Virus record (IMG/VR): IMGVR_UViG_3300046028_007825 | Coordinates: 1 to 47,641 of that record | Source of the DNA: a virus | Reading direction: 5' to 3' (one strand) | DNA: 47,641 nucleotides | In this document: positions 23,147-28,536 of the stretch, one piece after another | How positions within the stretch are numbered: position 1 is the stretch's first letter | Layout: each line of letters begins with the position of its first letter | Translations under genes and position numbers: made by a program | Notes under the pieces: model-generated | What the model was told of the DNA's origin: nothing | What the model saw: only the letters and a program-made list of their open reading frames with translations | Database searches by the model: none

Positions 23147-23263
23147 TTATATACAGCTTAATTCTTTTTTGCTACAATGAGGGTAAGACAAGCGCAAAAG
23201 GGCGAGCTTGAAAAATAAGCCCAATAGTAATCATGATTAGGGAAGGAGCGAGCTTAAAAAAAT

Positions 23264-23297
23264 AGGCACAGTTATTGCATCTGCAAGCCCCATGCCA
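23264..23297. promoter_or_regulatory. Facing pair of sigma54-like elements
   Basis: Plus-strand AGGCACAGTTATTGCA (23264-23279) and minus-strand TGGCATGGGGCTTGCA (23282-23297), 2 bp apart; the centre is the palindrome TTGCATCTGCAA. Their predicted start points lie inside each other's element, which is odd for two productive promoters. Confidence 0.65.
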
Positions 23298-23302
23298 AGC
23301 CA

Positions 23303-23322
23303 AAAAAACTCCCCGAAGGGAG
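23303..23322 (-). terminator. Intrinsic terminator with UUCG loop
   Basis: CTCCC-TTCG-GGGAG followed by TTTTTTT on the minus strand, 18 bp after the stop of the 84-aa gene. Confidence 0.9.
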
Positions 23323-23339
23323 CTTAGCGACTTGGAGAG

Positions 23340-23594
23340 TTATAAGATGTTGACTGTAGTGGCTGCTGCTTTAAGCATGTTGGGCTTTAGAATGCAGTCG
23401 GTTAACATTTGAAGTTGACCATTATCCTCAACGCTTAGACCGAAGTGGTTGAAAAGCATGTCATTGACTAGAGTAGTTTCGTCCCCCTTCCATCCCATGT
23501 CATTCAGCTCATAGTCAAGGTCTGAAAACAATGCCACGAACTCCCTTTGTTGTTTCTTGTTAAGCATTCTAAGTATTTGTAATAAGTAAATCAT
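23340..23594 (-). CDS. 84-aa helical hypothetical protein
   Basis: Start ATG 23594 chosen (ATGGAG 7 bp upstream) over a TTG at 23636. IYLLQILRMLNKKQQREFVALFSDLDYEL, then ETTLVNDMLFNHFG and a hydrophobic helix at the end. Possibly all-alpha. The last gene before the terminator. Function unknown. Confidence 0.65.
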   Translation of the reverse strand: MIYLLQILRMLNKKQQREFVALFSDLDYELNDMGWKGDETTLVNDMLFNHFGLSVEDNGQLQMLTDCILKPNMLKAAATTVNIL

Positions 23595-23645
23595 ATGGCT
23601 CCATTTGTTGTGTTGTCGTATGCTATAGCGTGTCAAGATAAAAGG

Positions 23646-23849
23646 CTATCTTAGCCTCTCTCCTTCAATGTCAGTTTCAGAGCTTGTCCGAAGATAGTGA
23701 AGCTCTTTGTGCTTAGTGCAGTACCCAAGCTCGACCGACACTGCCTGATCATTTATCCGCACGTCTTGCTTAATCCATCTGTACCCTCTCGGAACCTTGT
23801 CTTCAGTAAGTGATAGGCTTAAATCATTGCATACATTATAAAGCTTCAT
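23646..23849 (-). CDS. 67-aa hypothetical protein
   Basis: ATG 23849 with AAGGGGATAAC upstream. NDLSLSLTEDKVPRGYRWIKQDVRIND then strands VSVELGYCTKHKELHYLR. Two consensus promoters lie upstream. Function unknown. Confidence 0.65.
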   Translation of the reverse strand: MKLYNVCNDLSLSLTEDKVPRGYRWIKQDVRINDQAVSVELGYCTKHKELHYLRTSSETDIEGERLR

Positions 23850-23887
23850 GTTATCCCCTTGTTGCGTTGTGTTATTTGCTTACTAAG

Positions 23888-23916
23888 ATACTACACCCAT
23901 TCGATGTTTCTGTCAA
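23888..23916 (-). promoter_or_regulatory. Sigma70-type promoter
   Basis: TTGACA-17 bp-TAGTAT on the minus strand, first of two in tandem before the 67-aa gene. Confidence 0.85.
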
Positions 23917-23935
23917 CTTTCCCCTTGATGTCCTC

Positions 23936-23964
23936 ATCTTAGCATTTTTGATTCAAAGTGTCAA
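23936..23964 (-). promoter_or_regulatory. Sigma70-type promoter, tandem upstream copy
   Basis: TTGACA-17 bp-TAAGAT on the minus strand, 48 bp upstream of the promoter at 23888-23916. Confidence 0.85.
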
Positions 23965-24017
23965 ATTATGCTGCAAGTCCCCGTCATTATTGACTTTGCT
24001 GCGAATCGTTACACCTA

Positions 24018-24030
24018 TGGTATGATGAGG
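24018..24030 (+). promoter_or_regulatory. Extended -10 promoter of the plus-strand gene
   Basis: TGGTATGAT (extended -10) followed by GAGGGTAAG. The -35 region is poor; TTGACT at 23990 is 25 bp away. The following ATGAGGGTAAG sequence recurs at 22388 (A for G) and 23178. Confidence 0.55.
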
Positions 24031-24055
24031 GTAAGAAACAAACAAGGGGAAAACA

Positions 24056-24277
24056 ATGGTACGATTTAAAACAAAGGCAGACAACAAAGGTAAGGAAGGG
24101 AATGAAGTTTATCACATTGTAGCTACAAGGTCACTGGATGTCATACAAGATCACTGGACTAAGACTAATACCATCCTAGGCGTTATGATACGAAAAACTT
24201 ATAAGACACTAAACGGAGCTACTAAGGGAGTCAAGGAAGGCGAGACCATTCTACTAGAGAAACCAATGGGAATCTAA
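24056..24277 (+). CDS. Lone plus-strand basic protein in the early region
   Basis: 73 aa, AAGGGG 7 bp before ATG. RFKTKADNKGKEGNEVYHIVATRSL, then TKTNTILGVMIRKTYKTLNGAT and EGETILLEKP: a small beta-rich basic protein. It is the only convincing plus-strand gene between 1 and 27 kb and lies between tandem minus promoters and a sigma54-like cluster. Function unknown. Confidence 0.65.
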   Translation: MVRFKTKADNKGKEGNEVYHIVATRSLDVIQDHWTKTNTILGVMIRKTYKTLNGATKGVKEGETILLEKPMGI

Positions 24278-24300
24278 TAGCAATAATCATGCCAAGGACT

Positions 24301-24334
24301 AGGCATGACCTTTGCATCTGCAAGGCCTGTGCCA
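24301..24334. promoter_or_regulatory. Facing pair of sigma54-like elements
   Basis: Plus-strand AGGCATGACCTTTGCA (24301-24316) and minus-strand TGGCACAGGCCTTGCA (24319-24334), 2 bp apart, with the same TTGCATCTGCAA centre as the pair at 23264-23297. Lies between the 3' ends of two converging genes. Confidence 0.65.
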
Positions 24335-24344
24335 AGCCAGTGCA

Positions 24345-24360
24345 TGCAAGGCCGGTGCCA
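24345..24360 (-). promoter_or_regulatory. Sigma54-like element, tandem copy
   Basis: Minus-strand TGGCACCGGCCTTGCA, full consensus, 26 bp from the preceding minus element (24319). Confidence 0.65.
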
Positions 24361-24369
24361 AGTGGCCCA

Positions 24370-24385
24370 TGCAAGAACGATGCCA
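24370..24385 (-). promoter_or_regulatory. Sigma54-like element, tandem copy
   Basis: Minus-strand TGGCATCGTTCTTGCA, 25 bp from the copy at 24345. The three minus-strand copies fall on a 25-26 bp period. Confidence 0.6.
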
Positions 24386-24413
24386 AGCCACGGACGGCTG
24401 AGCTGTGCGGCTA

Positions 24414-24429
24414 GGGGGGGGGGGGGGGG
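24414..24429 (+). repeat. G16 homopolymer
   Basis: Sixteen consecutive G, then T and GAGGGGG, in an AT-rich genome, directly beside the tandem sigma54-like sites. May vary in length between virions or form a G-quadruplex; assembly length uncertain. Confidence 0.9.
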
Positions 24430-24501
24430 TGAGGGGGATGTGAGTGTGGAGTTGAAGGTGAATATGCTCCACAATATATTTCCCACTTTATAGTTAGACT
24501 G

Positions 24502-24702
24502 TCACAATAATTCTTTGATCAACGCAGAGGTAGCTACTTGCACAAGCGTTGGTTGGCTGCTATGCTCATCCCACGTTACAATAGCTTTGAACCCTCTTGA
24601 CATGTCCATGTCGTAACCACTAGGAAAAACGCTTCGCTCATGCCAGTCTTTTAATAGCTTAGCATATTCTTCTCCAGTTACCCATTTAATCTTATAATTC
24701 AT
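24502..24702 (-). CDS. Small protein with SALIKELL tail
   Basis: 66 aa; start ATGA overlap. NYKIKWVTGEEYAKLLKDWHERS then KAIVTWDEHSSQPTLVQVATSALIKELL. More alpha/beta than its barrel-like neighbours. Last gene of the 24.5-27.2 kb operon; nothing coding follows, so its tail does not serve a downstream gene. Confidence 0.7.
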   Translation of the reverse strand: MNYKIKWVTGEEYAKLLKDWHERSVFPSGYDMDMSRGFKAIVTWDEHSSQPTLVQVATSALIKELL

Positions 24703-24932
24703 AATAACTCCTGCTCTAAGCTACTGAGTTCAGTAATAGTCCAGCAATCTGGCACAAACCCAGATAGTCTATAACCGGGATGCCTTACAACTTCGTAAGA
24801 TACTAATCCTCCAAACTCGGCATAGGTATTAACCTTACTAGAGATTCTTTTAACAATTATACTAGATTTAAAGCTTGTTGTGCTATCAGAACCAGTATAC
24901 CAAGTAGCTTTATACCAGACATCTATTTTCAT
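24699..24932 (-). CDS. Small protein with LSSLEQELL tail
   Basis: 77 aa. KIDVWYKATWYTGSDSTTSF, strands SIIVKRISSK and LVSYEVVRHPGYRL, then CWTITELSSLEQELL. The tail codons carry GAGCAGGAG and end ATGA with the next gene. Its VWYKATW opening resembles RWYKVWH in 25171-25368, so these look like paralogues. Confidence 0.7.
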   Translation of the reverse strand: MKIDVWYKATWYTGSDSTTSFKSSIIVKRISSKVNTYAEFGGLVSYEVVRHPGYRLSGFVPDCWTITELSSLEQELL

Positions 24933-25174
24933 AGTAGTTCAACTTCTAAACTGCTAAGTTCTTCTATTATTTCCCAATCATCTGGGTATAAGTGCATGAA
25001 ATATGATTGGTTTAGTAGGTCGTCTCCCATTTTAATAATCTGGGCTTTATAGTAATATTCGTTATGTGAGTATATCATAGGCTCTTGTACAATTTTAATA
25101 GTATAGATTACTTCATCCCATGGGTCGTATACGGAATTACCCAACTTATATAACTTACCAAGCTTTAGCGTCAC
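24929..25174 (-). CDS. Small protein with LSSLEVELL tail
   Basis: 81 aa, GTG start 25174 (GTGA overlap). LKLGKLYKLGNSVYDPWDEV then VIYTIKIVQEP and YYKAQIIKMG, with DDWEIIEELSSLEVELL. Tail codons GAAGTTGAACTACTATGA have no strong ribosome site, unlike its neighbours, yet the peptide is kept. Confidence 0.7.
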   Translation of the reverse strand: MTLKLGKLYKLGNSVYDPWDEVIYTIKIVQEPMIYSHNEYYYKAQIIKMGDDLLNQSYFMHLYPDDWEIIEELSSLEVELL

Positions 25175-25368
25175 AGTAGTTCCTGCTCTAAACTACTTAA
25201 TTCCATTACATTATCACAGTATTCTTTAGATATGACCGTGGTAGTTATTTTAGAAATTTGTTTATCATAGATATATACTAAGAAAGCCGCAGGGCCATAG
25301 CGTTCATATGGCTTTACATAGTACTCTCCATGGTAGTGCCATACCTTATACCAGCGATTAAGCTTCAT
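25171..25368 (-). CDS. Small protein with LSSLEQELL tail
   Basis: 65 aa. KLNRWYKVWHYHGEYYVKPYE, AAFLVYIYDKQISKITTTVIS, then VMELSSLEQELL. Same layout as the two genes that follow. Function unknown. Confidence 0.7.
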   Translation of the reverse strand: MKLNRWYKVWHYHGEYYVKPYERYGPAAFLVYIYDKQISKITTTVISKEYCDNVMELSSLEQELL

Positions 25369-25394
25369 ATACTATTTCCTATCTACTTGAAATT

Positions 25395-25640
25395 TCAGAA
25401 TAACTCCCTTCCAAGTCCTGTGTTCTTAAAGAAAAATACATGCTTCTCTGCTCTCTTAAACTCTTGAGTTTTAGCAACTTGCCTATAATCCCCATATAAT
25501 CTCTGGGTAAGTATTCTTATGTTAGCATCTGCTGTAATTAAATAACTGGAATTATTAAGCATTAACTCCACACATCGTTGGAATAGGATTAAACTAGCCT
25601 CTTCTGTGGATATTGTATTCCAGTTATTGATTATACTCAA
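25395..25640 (-). CDS. Helical protein with GLGRELF tail
   Basis: 81 aa, TTG start 25640 with TTGA overlap. Mostly helical (EEASLILFQRCVELMLNNSS; ANIRILTQRLYGDYRQV), ending KNTGLGRELF. The tail parallels SSLGRELG in the gene upstream. Function unknown. Confidence 0.6.
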   Translation of the reverse strand: MSIINNWNTISTEEASLILFQRCVELMLNNSSYLITADANIRILTQRLYGDYRQVAKTQEFKRAEKHVFFFKNTGLGRELF

Positions 25641-25816
25641 CCTAATTCTCTGCCGAGAGAGCTTGAGTATAAGTTTTTTCTAATACCAGATACTTGCTCA
25701 AGTACATCTATTATTTCTTGTGCTGACATTCCAACAACTTGATCATCTAATTCTTCTGTGCATTCAGTATTATTAATAAGATAGTTAATTAATTTAATCT
25801 GTTTGTTATTATTCAT
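25637..25816 (-). CDS. 59-aa helical protein with SSLGRELG tail
   Basis: ATG 25816, AGGGAG 6 bp upstream. NKQIKLINYLINNTECTEEL then SAQEIIDVLEQVSGIRKN and the tail YSSSLGRELG. The stop overlaps the TTG of the next gene. Function unknown. Confidence 0.65.
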   Translation of the reverse strand: MNNNKQIKLINYLINNTECTEELDDQVVGMSAQEIIDVLEQVSGIRKNLYSSSLGRELG

Positions 25817-25817
25817 A

Positions 25818-26174
25818 TTACTCCCTTATTGTTACTGTAAATCCAATAAGTCTCCCATCTTTTATTCTCTTTTTTATAACAAAAGCTCCACCTTGCATGT
25901 GGGTATTGATTAGAACCCCTCTACCCGGAAGATATGGGGCTACTTCTACATTGGTTTCCCCATCTCCTACTAAGTCAAAGGTTCTATCTAAGGTATTAAA
26001 GGGGTTAAGTGGGTCTACTGGAGTGATGTCTTTAGTCTGTCCCGTGGAAGCGTCTAGCTCTAGTACAGGGGATTGTGCAAAGAATTGACAATCTCCGATA
26101 AAAAGTACCCCACTATGTATGGTTCCTTTAAGATCTTGCTTTTTTTTCCGTGTTCTTTTAAGTTTAACTGTCAC
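25818..26174 (-). CDS. Hypothetical protein
   Basis: 118 aa, GTG start 26174 with AGAGG 6 bp upstream. Basic head (KLKRTRKKKQDLKG), then beta pattern SGVLFIGDCQFF, a Pro/Asp/Thr-rich middle and AFVIKKRIKDGRLIGFTVTI. Lacks the LSSLE-type tail. Not recognised. Confidence 0.6.
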   Translation of the reverse strand: MTVKLKRTRKKKQDLKGTIHSGVLFIGDCQFFAQSPVLELDASTGQTKDITPVDPLNPFNTLDRTFDLVGDGETNVEVAPYLPGRGVLINTHMQGGAFVIKKRIKDGRLIGFTVTIRE

Positions 26175-26187
26175 TTGTAACCTCTGG

Positions 26188-26397
26188 TTATATTAATTCT
26201 TTAAGTAAGCTGGGAGGATCGTATATATCTGATGTATGTATGATACAATATCCCTTTTTATGTAAGTATTCAAAAACAAAATCCTCGTCAAAATCCTTTC
26301 CTGTGTATATTACATAGCATTTAAAATGTTCTGACCATACAACTTGCCCATGTTTTAGTTCAAATAAGTTTAATTTTTTGCCTTTCTCCTCAAACAT
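26188..26397 (-). CDS. Small protein with SLLKELI tail
   Basis: 69 aa. LFELKHGQVVWSEHFKCYVIYTG and FVFEYLHKKGYCIIH, then YDPPSLLKELI. HGQVVW fits the KGD/VGD position of the other small barrels. Overlaps the previous gene by 28 bp. Function unknown. Confidence 0.65.
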   Translation of the reverse strand: MFEEKGKKLNLFELKHGQVVWSEHFKCYVIYTGKDFDEDFVFEYLHKKGYCIIHTSDIYDPPSLLKELI

Positions 26398-26672
26398 ACA
26401 ACACTACCTTTAATTTTGCTCTTATCGCTAGTAATTTCAATAGCATCTTCCATTGCTTTCTCAACTAACTTCTTACCTACGTGTTCTTTTAGAAAATCTT
26501 CAAAGTCAGAGCTTAAATATTTTTGATTTAGTACTGATTGTTCGTATTCCAACTCAATAAACCAATCACTTATCCACTCTTCCAATGCTCTTTCACGCAT
26601 TTCTGTACAGTTCCAATGTTTTTGATCGGTCATCTGTGCAATCCTGCGTAGTGCTTTTAGGGCATCTTTCAT
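26370..26672 (-). CDS. Helical hypothetical protein
   Basis: 100 aa, helical (KDALKALRRIAQM; MRERALEEWISDWFIELEYEQSV; FLKEHVGKKLVEKAMEDA), ending with a basic strand. Not recognised. Confidence 0.6.
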   Translation of the reverse strand: MKDALKALRRIAQMTDQKHWNCTEMRERALEEWISDWFIELEYEQSVLNQKYLSSDFEDFLKEHVGKKLVEKAMEDAIEITSDKSKIKGSVVCLRRKAKN

Positions 26673-26909
26673 TTACGTAAGCTCTAGAAGGAGTGGAGTT
26701 TCTTTTTTCATATTTTCAACAAACTTAAGATAGTTATGCTTAGTTTCAGGACTTACTAAGTAAACATATCCATTTTCTCCACCGTCAAATACCTCATCAG
26801 TCCATAAATATGCAATATCACAAGAAATATATGGAGTGGTCTCTACTTTAAAACCAGAAAAGTATATTGTTAAAAACGTATCTTTATTAAACTTAATCAT
26901 ATCTGTCAC
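26673..26909 (-). CDS. Small protein with LLLELT tail
   Basis: 78 aa, GTG start 26909 (AAAGG 7 bp upstream; ATG 26900 is the alternative). FLTIYFSGFKVETTPYISCD, then GYVYLVSPETKHNYLKFVENMKK and TPLLLELT. Function unknown. Confidence 0.65.
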   Translation of the reverse strand: MTDMIKFNKDTFLTIYFSGFKVETTPYISCDIAYLWTDEVFDGGENGYVYLVSPETKHNYLKFVENMKKETPLLLELT

Positions 26910-26998
26910 TTTTTACCTTTGTGAGCGTACTTTGATGTGTCACTGCGGCACAAACTTAGCTACACTTCATAAAATCATTCGTCACGTATTATAACTGG

Positions 26999-27214
26999 CT
27001 ATTCTTCATCTTTTAGGCCAAAACTTACTGGTCCAAAATTACTCAGATTATAGCTGGTTAATATAGCCTGTGCAAGTTGATTAGCATAGTGACGAATAAT
27101 AGCCTCATCTCCTGAGAACTCCCATAATGCAAGCTCTAGAACTACTGTTCCGGGAGTTATCATTACTTTCTTTTGTTTATTTAATGCTTTGCGTCTAACT
27201 TGTTGTTTTTTCAT
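26999..27214 (-). CDS. First gene of the right-hand early operon
   Basis: 71 aa: very basic head (KKQQVRRKALNKQKKV), then MITPGTVVLELALWEFSGDEAIIRHYANQL and SFGLKDEE. AAGGTAG lies before ATG. It starts the minus-strand operon opposite the first late promoter. An 89-bp gap (26910-26998) follows with only a TATAAT box (26988-26993) and no gene. Function unknown. Confidence 0.65.
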   Translation of the reverse strand: MKKQQVRRKALNKQKKVMITPGTVVLELALWEFSGDEAIIRHYANQLAQAILTSYNLSNFGPVSFGLKDEE

Positions 27215-27230
27215 TCTACCTTCTAAGGGG

Positions 27231-27259
27231 GTTATACCACAAATAGGATAATTTGTATA
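27231..27259 (-). promoter_or_regulatory. Extended -10 promoter of the right-hand early operon
   Basis: TGGTATAAC (-10 at 27231-27236) with TATACA 17 bp upstream, on the minus strand. Confidence 0.65.
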
Positions 27260-27301
27260 GCTTTGTCTTCAGGTGCGATTTTGATGCAGGATGCAGAAAA
27301 A

Positions 27302-27321
27302 AGCACCCTTATAGTATACGG
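27302..27321 (+). promoter_or_regulatory. Late-type promoter motif, copy 1
   Basis: GCACCCTTATAGTATACGG 40 bp before the first late gene. Divergent from the early promoter at 27231. The motif recurs before late transcription units at 29291, 31563, 35470, 37088 and 46327. Confidence 0.75.
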
Positions 27322-27360
27322 GGAATTAGCATATGCCTTGCTTTATGCTATATTATAATT

Positions 27361-27615
27361 ATGAAAAAGAAAAGATGGTCTAGTTTAAAAGAAAAGCTAT
27401 CTTGCAATAGTCCCAAAAGAACTCCCGGTGAAAATAAGTCATGGGTAGTTAAGGGTTGTGAGGGTGGAGAGGAGAAAATCGTAAGATTTGGAGATCCTGA
27501 AATGCCAGACAAGTCATATAACCCAGAACGTAGAAAAAATTTTCGCGCCCGCCATAAGTGTGGTCAGAAAAACACTAAACTATCTGCTCGTTATTGGAGT
27601 TGTAAGAAATGGTAG
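27361..27615 (+). CDS. Small conserved phage protein (ARYWSCKxW motif)
   Basis: 84 aa from ATG 27361. A longer frame from 27253 would start before the promoter and is rejected. Basic and Cys-bearing: IVRFGDPEMPDKSYNPERRKN, FRARHKCGQKN and a C-terminal ARYWSCKKW, a pattern seen in small proteins near the head genes of large phages. Function unknown. No clear Shine-Dalgarno; possibly a short leader. Confidence 0.7.
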   Translation: MKKKRWSSLKEKLSCNSPKRTPGENKSWVVKGCEGGEEKIVRFGDPEMPDKSYNPERRKNFRARHKCGQKNTKLSARYWSCKKW

Positions 27616-28535
27616 ATCCTAGAAAACAAGCTTTAGAAGATTTTGCAAAAAAAGTTGAATTAGGAGACTACTCCACTACTACTATGGTATCTCCAGAAAA
27701 AACTTTATTTAATCAAGGACTATCTGCTAGGGATGTTGCTGAAAAGACATTGGCTAAGAAAGTATTAGATAATACAGGTATATCTATTCCAGATAATGGA
27801 AGTATTAAGCAGTTAGAAGAATTTTTAGGTAGAGTAGCCAAGGAGCGATACCCTGAAATAGATCCTAATATCAGAATATTACAAGAAAATGAAAAAAATT
27901 ACCTAAAAGGTAATAAGGGATTATACGGGAAATTAAAAAGCGGAAGCCCTATTATAGCCTTAAATAGAAAGATTTTGCAGTCTGGGGATATCTTAGATCC
28001 AGTGGCTACTCTTCTACATGAACTTGGGCATCAGTATGATGAAGAACAATTAGGCTACGAACTGCCTAAAGAATTAAAGAACATAAATAATAAATCTCAA
28101 TTAAGTAAAGAAAAAGCATATGCACTTGCTAAAAAGTCCCTACCTAGATCACTAGATCCCTCTGATTTTTATGAAGCAGCTGCCGAAGGTCATCATGCTA
28201 GTATTCCTAAGTTACGTGAAGGTAGCTATGGTCTTGGTGCTTTGAAGAGTTACCTTAAATCTGGTACATTTAAAGGGATTGCCCCGATATTAGCAAAGGG
28301 CGTTGCTGCAGGTGCTGGTGGTCTAGTTAGTTTAGCATCAGAAGCCGCTGGTGCAGAATCAACCGGAGAAGCCCCTGAACAAGCTGCCATGCTAAGGGAT
28401 ATTGATCAAAGTAATAGAGAGAAGAAGATATTAGAAGCTATACCTGAGCAAAATCGCCAACAAGTTCAAAAAGACCTAGAAGATCAAAGACTTGGAATTA
28501 AAAGAAATGTTTTGGAAGGAATGCTAAGGAAATAG
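27609..28535 (+). CDS. HExxH zinc-metallopeptidase-like virion protein
   Basis: 308 aa. The middle has PVATLLHELGHQYDEEQ, a zincin motif (His137, Glu138, His141), and DFYEAAAEGHH about 50 residues on offers a possible third ligand. The last 90 residues are Ala/Gly-rich (APILAKGVAAGAGGLVSLAS) then charged, ending RNVLEGMLRK. That C-terminal layout is shared with the next gene. Late-gene position suggests packaging in the virion or a role in assembly or host takeover after entry. GGAG 9 bp before ATG. Confidence 0.75.
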   Translation: MVDPRKQALEDFAKKVELGDYSTTTMVSPEKTLFNQGLSARDVAEKTLAKKVLDNTGISIPDNGSIKQLEEFLGRVAKERYPEIDPNIRILQENEKNYLKGNKGLYGKLKSGSPIIALNRKILQSGDILDPVATLLHELGHQYDEEQLGYELPKELKNINNKSQLSKEKAYALAKKSLPRSLDPSDFYEAAAEGHHASIPKLREGSYGLGALKSYLKSGTFKGIAPILAKGVAAGAGGLVSLASEAAGAESTGEAPEQAAMLRDIDQSNREKKILEAIPEQNRQQVQKDLEDQRLGIKRNVLEGMLRK

Positions 28536-28536
28536 T

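Larger units (their letters stand above)
22343..23302. other. Largely non-coding regulatory island with sigma54-like sites
   Basis: About 960 bp between an operon promoter (right-to-left, 22342) and a terminator (23303). No frame of more than about 35 codons looks coding apart from the 29-aa minus-strand peptide. A 32-codon plus frame at 22388-22486 lacks a ribosome site. It contains seven sigma54-like elements, a C9 run (23050-23058), a 46-bp-period direct repeat around GCGAGCTT (23202 and 23248), and a TA-rich box followed by ATGAGGRTAAG at 22388 and 23178. It could be a replication origin, small-RNA genes or a transcription-control island. Confidence 0.6.

Noticed and set aside
22343-23302. 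tRNA, CRISPR or retron-type RNA in the non-coding island
   Set aside because: No cloverleaf, no regular direct repeats with spacers, and no reverse transcriptase gene.
24274-24493. Two opposite frames across the G16 region
   Set aside because: Low-complexity Pro/Gly runs from the homopolymer, no ribosome site; sequence is better explained by the repeated -24/-12 elements.
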